The notes: generated from the letters alone by a model not told the origin. A stretch of DNA of 64,000 bases from Cobetia sp. cqz5-12 (GCF_016495405.1 NZ_CP044522.1:3395638-3459637); one strand, 5' to 3'. Positions 43,699 to 52,921 are shown, counted from the first letter of the stretch. Translations and numbers: made by a program.

Positions 43699-44613
43699 AT
43701 GCCTCCAGTACTTGACGAATTTCAGGGCCTCAGTGCCTTCGATGCCATCATGCGCTACGGCAATCTGGGCGCTGGAGCCGAGCATCTCGGTATCTCCAAG
43801 TCCACGCTCAGCCGCCGGATCAGTCATCTCGAACATCAACTCGGCCAGCCACTGCTGCATCGCCAGGCCAACCGCCTGATTCCCACCGAGGCCGGCACGC
43901 TGTTCTATCAGTACTGCCAGCAGATGCTGTCACTGGGCGAGCGCTCGCAGATCGCACTGGATGAACTGCGCGAGGAGATCAGCGGTGATATCACCGTCAG
44001 CGCGCATCCGCACTTCCTGCGTGGCTGGTTCAATCGTGTGCTGACCGACTTCATCGAAGAGTATCCGGGCATCCGTCTGACCCTGACCGCCAACCACCTG
44101 CCGCCGTCACGTGATGACGACCAGGTGATGCTGTGGCTATGGGAAGGTCCGGTCAAGGACACCGGGCTGCGCGAGGAGATACTGGGGCAACAGCAGCAGC
44201 ATCTCTATGCCCACCCCAGCTATCTGCGCCAGCATGGCCATCCGCAGCACCCCAGCGAGCTGACCTCCCATGACTGGGTCAATCTGATCGATCGCCATCA
44301 CCCCAACCTGGTGCTCAACCACCCCGAGGAAGGCGAGTATCGCCTGAGCCTGCCGCCATCACGCTTCACGGTCGACAACGTGGTGGTGCACGCCGACCAC
44401 ATCGCGCATGGCGCCGGTATCGGCCTGCTGCCGGACTACCACGTGCGCACTCGGGCGAAGGCGCACCCGGGACAGTTCGAGGCCTGTCTGCCCGACTGGA
44501 AGGGGCCATCGATTCCGGTCAGCCTGCACTATCCCTTCGGCCACCCGCCGCGCAAGCTCGGCGCGCTGCTCGACCATATCCGCCGTCGTGTGCCGACGGA
44601 CTGGACCCGCTGA
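43699..44613 (+). CDS. LysR-family transcriptional regulator
   Basis: A 304-residue regulator. The winged helix-turn-helix is at residues 4-62 (FDAIMRYGNLGAGAEHLGIS, then STLSRRISHLEHQLGQPLL), followed by a LysR substrate-binding domain with VSAHPHFLRGWFNRVLTDF. The start at 43699 places the HTH at the usual distance; no clear ribosome site supports it, and Met codons at 43636 and 43543 are possible. It is divergent from modA and convergent with a GST gene, so its target is unknown. It is not ModE. Confidence 0.82.
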   Translation: MPPVLDEFQGLSAFDAIMRYGNLGAGAEHLGISKSTLSRRISHLEHQLGQPLLHRQANRLIPTEAGTLFYQYCQQMLSLGERSQIALDELREEISGDITVSAHPHFLRGWFNRVLTDFIEEYPGIRLTLTANHLPPSRDDDQVMLWLWEGPVKDTGLREEILGQQQQHLYAHPSYLRQHGHPQHPSELTSHDWVNLIDRHHPNLVLNHPEEGEYRLSLPPSRFTVDNVVVHADHIAHGAGIGLLPDYHVRTRAKAHPGQFEACLPDWKGPSIPVSLHYPFGHPPRKLGALLDHIRRRVPTDWTR

Positions 44614-44729
44614 CCTGTCGGCCTGACAGCGCCTCAGGCCGTTGAGCGGTGGCTTCACGACGTCCCGGTTTCACGACGTCTCAGTTTCACAGCTCACATC
44701 AACACTGGCTGCCCGCCATTGACTGCCTG

Positions 44730-45419
44730 TCAGGATTGCTGACCGAACAGATGACGGCGCGCCTCATCATCCATCGCCACATTGGCGGCCGGATTGATGT
44801 CATCGATACGTGCCATCGCCCGCTTGACGCCGTCACGCTCGGCGATGCGGGCGCGATAGGCGGCGACCGCCGGGAAGCGGGCCAGATCGATCTCCTGCTT
44901 CTCGGCCTTCAGCCATGGCCAGATGGCCATGTCGGCGATGCTCAACTCGCCCCCCGCCACGAAGTCACGCCCCGCAAGCTGGCGCTCCAGCACGCCGTAG
45001 AGGCGCTCGCCTTCCTTGTGATAGCGCTCGATGGCGTACTCCACCGGTTCTGGCGCGTAGTGCTTGAAGTGGTGCACCTGACCGAGCATCGGCCCCAGGC
45101 CGCCCATCTGCCAGTGCAACCACTGCAGCACATCATTACGCGCGCGCGTCTCGCGCGGCAGGAACTTGCCGCATTTGTCGGCCAGGTACTCCAGAATCGC
45201 GCCGGACTCGAACACCGAGATCGGCTCACCGCCATCAGCAGGCGCATGGTCGACGATCGCCGGCATGCGATTGTTGGGCGAGATGGCCAGAAACTCCGGC
45301 GCGAACTGCTCGCCCTTGCTGATGTTCACCGGAATGAGACGGTACTCGAGTCCGGCTTCCTCCAGAAAGATCGTGATCTTGTGGCCGTTGGGCGTGGTCC
45401 AGTAATACAGATCGATCAT
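44730..45419 (-). CDS. yfcG: Glutathione-dependent disulfide-bond oxidoreductase, YfcG-like
   Basis: A 229-residue GST-fold protein. The N-terminal thioredoxin-like domain has YYWTTPNGHKITIFLEEAG, SPNNRMPAIVDH and the glutathione-binding ESGAILEYL, matching E. coli YfcG almost phrase for phrase. YfcG reduces disulfides with two glutathiones and lacks a redox Cys. Two ATGs lie side by side; AAGGAG is three bases from the first and six from the second, so I chose 45419. It follows another GST gene on the same strand, separated by a strong hairpin. Confidence 0.88.
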   Translation of the reverse strand: MIDLYYWTTPNGHKITIFLEEAGLEYRLIPVNISKGEQFAPEFLAISPNNRMPAIVDHAPADGGEPISVFESGAILEYLADKCGKFLPRETRARNDVLQWLHWQMGGLGPMLGQVHHFKHYAPEPVEYAIERYHKEGERLYGVLERQLAGRDFVAGGELSIADMAIWPWLKAEKQEIDLARFPAVAAYRARIAERDGVKRAMARIDDINPAANVAMDDEARRHLFGQQS

Positions 45420-45448
45420 CATGGGCTCCTTGTCTGGAACAGCACGAC

Positions 45449-45480
45449 ATGGCCCGAACGCCCTTCAGCGTTCGGGCCAT
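45449..45480. terminator. Perfect 13-bp hairpin between two GST genes
   Basis: ATGGCCCGAACGC (45449-45461) pairs exactly with GCGTTCGGGCCAT (45468-45480) around CCTTCA. There is no T-run on the minus strand. It may terminate, attenuate or protect the message of the upstream GST gene before yfcG. Confidence 0.55.
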
Positions 45481-45505
45481 GAGAAAGGTCATCTCCGATG
45501 CGAGA

Positions 45506-46225
45506 CTACTGCGCAATCTCGCTGGCACGTGGCGCCTTGCGCGCCATGCCGTCGTAGAGATCCATCATGCGCTCGCGCCACTGCACCAGCGGATCACTGG
45601 GGTCTTCCGTCTCGCCGAAGGGCGAGGTGTCAGAGACGATATGCGCCCAGATGAAGAAACCGAAGATCAGGTAATCTGCCGCCGCCGGGGCATCACCATC
45701 CATGAAAGGCTGATTGGCGAGCAGGCCACGCAGCGGCTTGAAGGCGCTGTCGAGAATGCCGCGCGCGATCTCGACGTTATGGAACTCCTCGAAGGACATG
45801 CCGAAGCGGGCTTCACGGGCGCTCTGGAAGTACTCGCGGTCATCCGGGTGAATGGCCTGCACCAGATCCAGCGCCACCAGGCGGAAGAAACCGACGGCCA
45901 TGACCTGCTCGGCATAGACCTTGACGAAATTCAGACGCGCCTGCGCCTGGGCGTCACCGATCAGCGGGCCATTGCCGGCGTTCGGATAATGCGCGTCCAG
46001 ATGCTTGAAAATGTCATAGCTGTCCATCGCCACGCCGTGCGCATCCTTGAGCACCGGCACCGTGGTGGAATCGCAGAAGTCGATCGGGCTCTTGTCGGTG
46101 AACAGCATCGGCACGAGTTCTGCCTCGATGCCCTTGTGCGCCAGGGCCAGACGTGCGCGCCAGCAGAACGGTGAGAAACGCAGGCGGTCATCACGGCCAC
46201 GCAATTCATAGAGGACTGGGGTCAT
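45506..46225 (-). CDS. Glutathione S-transferase family protein
   Basis: A 239-residue GST-fold protein. The N-terminal domain has SPFCWRARLALAHKGIEAE, in which the SPFC Ser/Cys position is the likely glutathione site. TTVPVLKD and DSYDIFKHLD complete the thioredoxin half, and a helical C-domain follows. Substrate unknown; the FCWR signature resembles beta-etherase or dehalogenase-like branches as well as ordinary GSTs. The start at 46225 follows AAGGAG. It lies upstream of yfcG on the same strand. Confidence 0.82.
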   Translation of the reverse strand: MTPVLYELRGRDDRLRFSPFCWRARLALAHKGIEAELVPMLFTDKSPIDFCDSTTVPVLKDAHGVAMDSYDIFKHLDAHYPNAGNGPLIGDAQAQARLNFVKVYAEQVMAVGFFRLVALDLVQAIHPDDREYFQSAREARFGMSFEEFHNVEIARGILDSAFKPLRGLLANQPFMDGDAPAAADYLIFGFFIWAHIVSDTSPFGETEDPSDPLVQWRERMMDLYDGMARKAPRASEIAQ

Positions 46226-46582
46226 GCGGGACTCCTTGGTTGTCATTGAGGCCTGTTGTCATTGAGGCTTGATGTAAACGGCATGACTTCGCTGCGCGCG
46301 TCCTGCCCCTGGCAATGTTTTGGACGTTGTGCCGCGCAAATGCAAGCAAAATGAGCATTCGTTCAATATCGCACCGAGCGCCATTCAGGGCGCCAAGGCG
46401 CGCCGGCCCTTGCAGTGACGCGAGGTTGGACCCATTGAGGAGGGTTGCGTGACCAGGGCCGGACATTGACCAAAGGATATTGATGACACCCGGCCTCGAC
46501 AGCGCGAATAATGGGGTCTATCACTTTCGCGCCAGCCACTTCCTGCCCTGATCCCCTCTTTCATTATTTCCAAGGAGTCTCG
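46226..46582. promoter_or_regulatory. Divergent region between the GST and GNAT-nitrilase genes
   Basis: These 357 bases hold no gene. TTGTCATTGAGGC occurs twice (46240-46252 and 46256-46268), 16 bases apart, overlapping the ribosome site of the GST gene. AAGGAGTC before 46583 is the ribosome site of the plus-strand gene. No firm promoter was assigned. Confidence 0.45.
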
Positions 46583-48142
46583 ATGTCCGTCGAAGACCTG
46601 CACCTGAACCTGCGCAACCTGCAGGAATCGGACTACCCCCAGCTCAAGCGCCTGATGGACGGCATCTACGACGACATCGGTGGTGCCTGGCCTGAGCACA
46701 CCATCAACCGTCTGATCGCCGAATTCCCCGATGGCCAGATCGTGATCGAGGATGGCGACAGGCTGGTCGGTGTCGCCCTGACGGCGCTGGTGGATTACGA
46801 CGCCTTCTCCAACCCGCACAAGTACGACGACCTGATCGGTCAGCGCGAGATCATCCTCAACAAGGAGGATGGCGATGCGCTTTACGGTCTGGATGTGCTG
46901 ATCGACGTCGACTACCGCGGCTATCGCCTCGGTCGCCGTCTGTACGAGGCGCGCAAGGAGCTGTGCCGCTCGATGAATCTGCGCTCGATTCTGGCCGGTG
47001 GACGCATTCCCCAGTACCACGAATATGCCGCCGAGCTCTCGCCCTCCGAGTACATCGACAAGGTGGAGCGTCGCGAGATCCATGACCCCATCCTGTCGTT
47101 CCAGCTGGCCAACGGCTTTCTGGTCAAGCGCCTGCTGCGCCAGTACCTGCCCGAAGACGAGGATTCCCAGGGCTACGCCACGCTGCTGGAGTGGAGCAAC
47201 ATCCTGTTCGAGCCCGTCGAGCGCGTGCTGGAAAGTCGCAAGACGATGATTCGCGTCGGCGCCGTGCAGTGGCAGATGCGCAAGTTCGACAGCGTCGAAT
47301 CCGTGCTGCAACAGGTCGAGTACTACGTCGATGCCCTGTCGGATTACCAGAGTGACTTCGCCGTCTTCCCGGAACTGTTCAACACGCCGCTGATCGGCCT
47401 TCTGGAAGACCAGAGCGACCCGGTGCGCTGCATCCGCTACCTCGCCGGCTTCACCGAGCGCTTCAAGCAGGAAATCTCGCGCATGGCGGTGGCCTACAAC
47501 ATCAACATCGTGGCCGGTTCCATGGTCGAGATCGGTGACGACAACGAGCTCTACAACGTCACCTATCTGTGTCACCGCGATGGCGAGATCGACCGTCAGG
47601 CCAAGCTGCACATCACGCCGCAGGAGCGCCGCGACTGGATCATCAAGGGCGGTGACGAGCTGGCCGTGTTCGAGACCGACGCCGGACGCATCGGCATGCT
47701 GATCTGCTACGACGTGGAATTCCCGGAGCTGTCGCGTCTGCTGGCCGATCAGGACATGGACATCCTGATGGTGCCGTTCTGGACCGACACCAAGAACAGC
47801 TACCTGCGCGTGCGCAACTGCGCCCAGGCGCGTGCCATCGAGAACGAATGCTACGTGGTGGTCTGCGGCAGCGTCGGCAACCTGCCGTCCATCGAGAGCC
47901 TCGACATCCAGTACGCCCAGTCAGCGGTGTTCTCGCCCTCGGACTTCTCCTTCCCGCATGATGCGGTGATGGCCGAAACCACGCCGAACACCGAGATGAT
48001 CATGTTCTCGGATCTCGATCTGGAGCGTCTCAAGGTCGTGCGCAGCGAAGGCTCGGTGACCAATCTTAAGGATCGCCGCAAGGACCTCTTCGAGCTGCGT
48101 CTGCGTGACTGGTCGTGGAAGTCCGGCAGCCGTCAGGACTGA
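46583..48142 (+). CDS. GNAT acetyltransferase-carbon-nitrogen hydrolase fusion
   Basis: A 519-residue two-domain protein. Residues about 8-180 form a GNAT-type domain (DVLIDVDYRGYRLGRRLYEARK is the acetyl-CoA loop region). Residues about 222-505 form a nitrilase-fold domain with the triad Glu264 (FPELFN), Lys341 (RQAKLHITP) and Cys375 (LICYDVEFPE). This fusion recurs in proteobacteria and its substrate is not established; amide hydrolysis linked to acylation is the general expectation. The ATG follows AAGGAG. The next gene, an MtfA peptidase, begins four bases after the stop. Confidence 0.88.
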   Translation: MSVEDLHLNLRNLQESDYPQLKRLMDGIYDDIGGAWPEHTINRLIAEFPDGQIVIEDGDRLVGVALTALVDYDAFSNPHKYDDLIGQREIILNKEDGDALYGLDVLIDVDYRGYRLGRRLYEARKELCRSMNLRSILAGGRIPQYHEYAAELSPSEYIDKVERREIHDPILSFQLANGFLVKRLLRQYLPEDEDSQGYATLLEWSNILFEPVERVLESRKTMIRVGAVQWQMRKFDSVESVLQQVEYYVDALSDYQSDFAVFPELFNTPLIGLLEDQSDPVRCIRYLAGFTERFKQEISRMAVAYNINIVAGSMVEIGDDNELYNVTYLCHRDGEIDRQAKLHITPQERRDWIIKGGDELAVFETDAGRIGMLICYDVEFPELSRLLADQDMDILMVPFWTDTKNSYLRVRNCAQARAIENECYVVVCGSVGNLPSIESLDIQYAQSAVFSPSDFSFPHDAVMAETTPNTEMIMFSDLDLERLKVVRSEGSVTNLKDRRKDLFELRLRDWSWKSGSRQD

Positions 48143-48146
48143 GCCG

Positions 48147-48992
48147 ATGACGCACTGGTGGCAACGGCTGTGGCAGCGCTCCAATCGCCACGGCCGTGAC
48201 AGCGCAGCCCCCGACGCCGGCGCTGTCTCGACCGCATCGCCAGATGGCGAGACAGCGCAGGATGATGCGTGGCAGGCAGTCCGTGAGCGCCTGCCGATTC
48301 TCGATGGGCTCGACGCCGAGGCATTGGCGCGTCTTGAACGGCGCGCTCGCCATCAGCTGAGCGACTGGAAGCTGACCAGCGCCGAACCTCTCGAAGAGGT
48401 CGAGGCGCTGGCACTGGCCGCCCAGGCAATGCTGCTACTCAACGGCTGGGCGCATGCCGAGCGCTGGCAGGACGCCGGCGTTCGCGTACACGAGATCATG
48501 CTGCCGCTGCAGGCCATCCGCCGTGAGGTGGAAGAGATGGATGACGCCGGTGTGGTGCATGTCTTCGAGGACACCCGTGCCGGCGAGACCTGGTATCAGG
48601 GACCGGTGGTGGTCACCCGGCAAGACCTGGCCGCCAGTGGTGACTGGAGCGGCTTCAACGTGGTGATCCATGAATTCGCTCACAAGCTCGACATGGCCAA
48701 CGCCACCGATGCCGATGGCTTTCCGCCCCTGCCGCGCCATATCAGCGCGGCGGAGTGGCATACCACCTTCACTGCCGTGTGGGATGACCTGAACGCGCGC
48801 CTGTCACGCGGTGAGCCGACGCCCATCGATGACTACGCCGCCAGCCACCCTGCCGAGTGCTTCGCCGTCTGCTGCGAGTATTTCTTCACGGCACCGGATG
48901 AGCTCAATACGGCCTATCCGGCGCTATATGCCCTGCTGGAGCGCTTCTTCCAGCAGTCGCCATTGGCGCGTTGCCCACCGCCTTCCGACTGA
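48147..48992 (+). CDS. mtfA: MtfA-like zinc peptidase (M90)
   Basis: A 281-residue protein with the zinc motif HEFAHKLD (His175, Glu176, His179) and a downstream Glu in HPAECFAVCCEYFF, as in E. coli MtfA. MtfA binds the glucose repressor Mlc and has aminopeptidase activity. A Ser/Ala/Asp-rich segment (about 15-42) follows a basic N-terminus. It begins four bases after the upstream stop, so it is probably co-transcribed with the GNAT-nitrilase gene. Whether Mlc exists in this organism is not visible here. Confidence 0.88.
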   Translation: MTHWWQRLWQRSNRHGRDSAAPDAGAVSTASPDGETAQDDAWQAVRERLPILDGLDAEALARLERRARHQLSDWKLTSAEPLEEVEALALAAQAMLLLNGWAHAERWQDAGVRVHEIMLPLQAIRREVEEMDDAGVVHVFEDTRAGETWYQGPVVVTRQDLAASGDWSGFNVVIHEFAHKLDMANATDADGFPPLPRHISAAEWHTTFTAVWDDLNARLSRGEPTPIDDYAASHPAECFAVCCEYFFTAPDELNTAYPALYALLERFFQQSPLARCPPPSD

Positions 48993-49186
48993 CTACGCCT
49001 GTCAGGCCTGACCACACTAGCCAGACAAGGCGCCAGCAAGGCGAGGAAATCGCGAGAGAGGAGAGAGAAGAGATAGCGGCCGCTCACCACACCGGGCACC
49101 TCCTCAAGCTAACGGTATATCATTCAGAAGGTCATCATCAGCACGCAGACTCGATCAGCAGTGGCGTGAAACGTCGCCTGCATCGC

Positions 49187-50110
49187 TCACTGTGGCTCCG
49201 CCAACAGATAATCCCAGACACGCTGCGCGGTAGGCCGCATCGGGCGTTGATTGGAGCGCACCAGCCAGAAGCTCTGCTCGGCGGGAATCGTCAGCGCGAA
49301 GACCTGCTCCAGCCCGCCGTTGCCGGACGCCAGCCATTGCCGGAAATGGCCTTCATGCACCAGTGCCACCCCCATGCCGAGGCGCGCCATTTCCAGCGTC
49401 ATCACCTGGGTATCACAGCTGATGGTGGAGGTCGTCTTCTCCAGCCCCAGTTGATCTGCCGCCACCAGCCAGCGCCGCCAGCCCACCGCGAATCCTGCGG
49501 CATGCAGCAGCGTCATGCCGGCCAGGTCCGCCGCCGTGGTCAGCTGCGCGCTCAGCGCCGGGCTTGCCACGACGGCCATTCTCTCCTGCCCTGCCCCCAC
49601 CTGGATCGCCTCGACCTGTGGCCAGTCGCCCTGACCGTAGCGCAGCTCGATATCCACTTGCTCGCCATCGAAGTCGCTTTGCCAGAAGGCGCTGACCAGA
49701 CGCAATGCGATCTCGGGCTGATCGCGATGGAAACTCGCCAGCCGCGGCAATAGCCAGGCCTGCTGGCTCATCGGGGTCGCACGCAGGCTGACCGGCGCGG
49801 CGCGCGAGGGGCCGAAGACTTCCAGCGTGCCTTCCTGCAGGCGCTGAAAGCCATCCTGCAACGCTGGCAACCAGGCCTGACCGGCCGGCGTCAGATTGAG
49901 GCTGCGGGCATGACGCACGAACAATGGCTGGCCAAGGCGGTCCTCCAGCTGGCGAATTCGTTGGCTAATGGCCGACTGGGTGACATTGAGCTCCTCGGCG
50001 GCACGCGTGAAGCTCATCAGGCGTGCAGCGGCTTCGAAGGCCTGCAACCAGGCCAGTGGCGGCAGGGGGCGCGGCAAGGCATTCGCTGTCGTGGAGGAAG
50101 GTTCGTGCAT
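49187..50110 (-). CDS. LysR-family regulator, GcvA-like
   Basis: A 307-residue LysR protein with HTH residues about 18-75 (FEAAARLMSFTRAAEELNVT, then QSAISQRIRQLEDRLGQPLF) and an effector domain starting VSLRATPMSQQAWLLPRL, typical of the GcvA/AmpR branch. It is divergent from the gamma-butyrobetaine dioxygenase gene, so it probably controls it or a carnitine/betaine function. The ribosome site (GAGAT) is weak. Confidence 0.85.
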   Translation of the reverse strand: MHEPSSTTANALPRPLPPLAWLQAFEAAARLMSFTRAAEELNVTQSAISQRIRQLEDRLGQPLFVRHARSLNLTPAGQAWLPALQDGFQRLQEGTLEVFGPSRAAPVSLRATPMSQQAWLLPRLASFHRDQPEIALRLVSAFWQSDFDGEQVDIELRYGQGDWPQVEAIQVGAGQERMAVVASPALSAQLTTAADLAGMTLLHAAGFAVGWRRWLVAADQLGLEKTTSTISCDTQVMTLEMARLGMGVALVHEGHFRQWLASGNGGLEQVFALTIPAEQSFWLVRSNQRPMRPTAQRVWDYLLAEPQ

Positions 50111-50336
50111 GGCTATCTCGCATCAGAGCATGAAGGTCGATCGCCACACATTAGCTCAGCTAAGTCATGGCCGTCATATTTCGCGTTGGCCAGCCGTGAT
50201 GACGAGGGGGACAATGGTCTCATTCTCGGGTCATAGCTCGGCTATATGCCCCAGCTGCACGGCTCAGCCATACGACCCAGCCACGCGACACGCATTGGCT
50301 CACCTGCTACTGCTCACACGACAAAGGACGGCGCCC

Positions 50337-51569
50337 ATGGAGACTCTCATCGCATCTGCCCCTGATACCCAAGACACTGAAGCGTCACAGGCACGCCATC
50401 AGTGGGACATGAAGGAATACCTGCCCCACCACGAGGGCGCACCGCTGGTGATGGCAGACCACGACGAGACCCTGGCGTCCCTGGCATGGGCCAGCGGTGA
50501 GCAGACCCGACTGCCGCTGATCTGGCTGCGCGATCACTGCGCCTGCGATCTCTGCCGTCATCCGCAGACCTTCGAGCGCACCTTCATGCTGATGGATGAT
50601 GCGGCCCTGACGGTGCATCAGATGCGTATCGAGCAGGGCAATCTTGTCGTCGTCTGGCAGGATGGCCACACCAGCCGCTTCGATGCCGGCTGGTTGCTGC
50701 AACGTCGCCCGAGTGATGCGCCGCCAGCCACACCGGTTCCCGCAAGCCAGGCCTGGCAGCAGGGCCATCAGCCTCACGTCACCGCCTTTGCCGACTACAT
50801 GGCCGGTGGCCAGGCGCGCCTGGGGTGGCTGGAAGCGCTGTGCCGCGACGGCTTCGCGATTCTGGATGCCGGCCCGACGGCGGGTGGCGAGATCGACCAG
50901 GTGGCCGCGACCATCGGCCCTATCCGTGCGACCAACTTCGGTGGCCGCTTCGAGGTCTTCTCCAAGCAGGCGCCCAACAACGCCGCCTACACGCCGATCG
51001 CGCTGGAACTGCACACCGACCTGCCCAACTGGCGTCAGCCGCCGGACATCCAGATGCTCTACTGCCTGGCCAATGAGGCCGAAGGCGGAGACTCCATCTT
51101 CGGAGATGGCATGGCGGTCGCCGAGGCCCTGCGCGAGCGCGACCCGCAGGCCTTCAGGCTGCTGGCCGAGACCCCGGTGGACTTCCGCTTTGCCGACGAG
51201 ACCACCGACCTGGTGGTGCGCGAGCCGGTGATCCATCTGGATGCCAACGACAAGGTCATCGAGGTGCGTTTCAACAACTGGATCCGCGACAGCCTGCGCC
51301 TGCCACTGGAGCAGATGCAGGCCTGGTACAGCGCCTATCGCCAGTACTGGAGCATCCTGCGAGAACCGGCCTTCCGCCTGCATCTGAAGCTGGAAGCCGG
51401 CCAGATGGTGGCCTTCGACAACCGCCGCGTGATGCATGGCCGCAAGTCCTTCGACCCGACGACCGGTCGCCGCCACCTGCAGGGCTGCTATGTGGATTAC
51501 GACATGGTGGAATCCGCGCTGCGCGTCACGGCGCGCCAGCTGGCCGGCGCCAACCTCACCCAGTCGTGA
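50337..51569 (+). CDS. Gamma-butyrobetaine dioxygenase (BBOX-like)
   Basis: A 410-residue Fe(II)/2-oxoglutarate oxygenase. The N-terminal domain (about 40-122) has the zinc-type cluster HCACDLCRH (Cys68, Cys70, Cys73, His75) found in BBOX and trimethyllysine hydroxylases. The TauD-like domain has His226-x-Asp228 in ELHTDLPN and distal His367 in VMHGRKSF. It hydroxylates gamma-butyrobetaine to L-carnitine. The ATG at 50337 follows AAAGGA. The frame opens 123 codons earlier, but that would run across the divergent LysR gene. No other carnitine gene lies next to it. Confidence 0.87.
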   Translation: METLIASAPDTQDTEASQARHQWDMKEYLPHHEGAPLVMADHDETLASLAWASGEQTRLPLIWLRDHCACDLCRHPQTFERTFMLMDDAALTVHQMRIEQGNLVVVWQDGHTSRFDAGWLLQRRPSDAPPATPVPASQAWQQGHQPHVTAFADYMAGGQARLGWLEALCRDGFAILDAGPTAGGEIDQVAATIGPIRATNFGGRFEVFSKQAPNNAAYTPIALELHTDLPNWRQPPDIQMLYCLANEAEGGDSIFGDGMAVAEALRERDPQAFRLLAETPVDFRFADETTDLVVREPVIHLDANDKVIEVRFNNWIRDSLRLPLEQMQAWYSAYRQYWSILREPAFRLHLKLEAGQMVAFDNRRVMHGRKSFDPTTGRRHLQGCYVDYDMVESALRVTARQLAGANLTQS

Positions 51570-51700
51570 GCACCAAAGCCCTCATGCTGCGGAGTGCCTG
51601 AAAGAGCGTTGAACCGCACGCAAAGGTTGCGGCGGTTCCTCCAGGGCATACCACGCAAGGCAGTGGCATCCTGAGAGTCTGGCAACTCAGGTATCGCCCC

Positions 51701-52876
51701 ATGAACCCCATGACACTCTGCTTTGCGGATGACACCCTGGAACGACGCTACCGCCGTCGACAGATCGAGACCTCACACAAGCTCAGCCGGATCACCATCC
51801 CGCTGAGCTGTCTGGTGTTCGCTTCCTATGCGCTGATCGAGATCAGCATGGACGAGCACTACGAGGCCTTCCTGATGCTGCGCGCCAGTATTCTGGTCAG
51901 CGTGCTGGGCCTGTTTCTGCTGTCACGCCTCCCGCGCTTCAAACACCACGTCAATGGCATCCTGTGCCTGGCTTCGCTGGCGGCAGCGCTGGGGACGCTG
52001 GCGATGTTCCACGTGGGGCACGATCACGCCGCCGGGCACCATGAGGACGAACACGGTGTCTTTCCGGTCTATTTTGTCACCCTGATGCTGGTGGTCTTCT
52101 GGACCTACACTCTGCTGGGGCTGCAGTTCGTCTATGCCATGGCCTGCGGCCTGCTGATATGGATGGGCTGCACCGCCAGCTGCGCAGTGATGCATCATGG
52201 CTCCGAGGTACTGGTGGAAGCCAACGAGGCTTTCTTCATGATGGCCGTCAATCTGCTGGCGGGCATGAGCGCCTACTCGCGCGAGCGCCAGAGCCGACAA
52301 CTCTTCCTGCATGAATGCCATATCACGGGGGAGCGGGACGATCTGCGCGACCACGCGATGTGCGACTCGCTCACCGGGCTGCTCAACCGGCGCGCCCTGC
52401 TGACACGCCTCGACCAGATACTCGACATCCAGACCCCCGGCACCGTGCAGGCCGCGTTGTTCATCGACCTCGATGGCTTCAAGCCCGTCAATGACCGCCA
52501 CGGCCATGCCATCGGCGATGAGGTGCTGCGCATCACCGGCGAGCGCCTGGGCAACACCCTGCGCGGCAACGATATCGTCGGCCGCCTGGGCGGCGATGAA
52601 TTTCTGGTGCTTATCAGCCGTGAGGGCAACGGCCGCAAGGGCCCCGAGCAGCTGGCGGAACGTCTGATCGATGCCATCAGCCGCCCCATCACGCTGGAAG
52701 TCGATGATGAACCGCTGATCATCGCCGTCAGCGCCAGCATCGGCATCAGCCTGTTTCCCTTCTCGGGCGCCACGCCGGAAACGGTCATCGCGCGCGCCGA
52801 CAGCGCCATGTACGAGGCCAAGCAACGCGGTCGGGGCGTCGTCGTCACCGGCAATCCGCTCCGCCTGGTACTGTGA
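51701..52876 (+). CDS. Membrane diguanylate cyclase with His-rich loop
   Basis: A 391-residue protein. About five or six hydrophobic segments between residues 30 and 190 form a membrane sensor. The GGDEF domain (about 220-385) has an intact active site RLGGDEF (297-301) and an intact inhibitory site RGND (288-291), so it should make cyclic di-GMP and be product-inhibited. Between the third and fourth segments, residues 104-118 hold six His with Asp and Glu, a metal-ligand-like loop. It is alone, without a phosphodiesterase neighbour. No ribosome site stands out before the ATG at 51701. Confidence 0.88.
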   Translation: MNPMTLCFADDTLERRYRRRQIETSHKLSRITIPLSCLVFASYALIEISMDEHYEAFLMLRASILVSVLGLFLLSRLPRFKHHVNGILCLASLAAALGTLAMFHVGHDHAAGHHEDEHGVFPVYFVTLMLVVFWTYTLLGLQFVYAMACGLLIWMGCTASCAVMHHGSEVLVEANEAFFMMAVNLLAGMSAYSRERQSRQLFLHECHITGERDDLRDHAMCDSLTGLLNRRALLTRLDQILDIQTPGTVQAALFIDLDGFKPVNDRHGHAIGDEVLRITGERLGNTLRGNDIVGRLGGDEFLVLISREGNGRKGPEQLAERLIDAISRPITLEVDDEPLIIAVSASIGISLFPFSGATPETVIARADSAMYEAKQRGRGVVVTGNPLRLVL

Positions 52877-52894
52877 CGCTCGACGTTCGATGAT

Positions 52895-52921
52895 CGACGC
52901 TCGACGCTCGACGCTCGACGT
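52895..52921 (+). repeat. 7-bp tandem repeat after the diguanylate cyclase gene
   Basis: CGACGCT is repeated three times from 52895 with a partial fourth copy, starting 19 bases after the stop codon. Related CGACGTT units lie just upstream. Confidence 0.85.

Noticed and set aside
49968..50336. N-terminal extension of the gamma-butyrobetaine dioxygenase
   Set aside because: The extra 123 codons overlap the divergent LysR gene and its promoter; AAAGGA before 50337 marks the real start.
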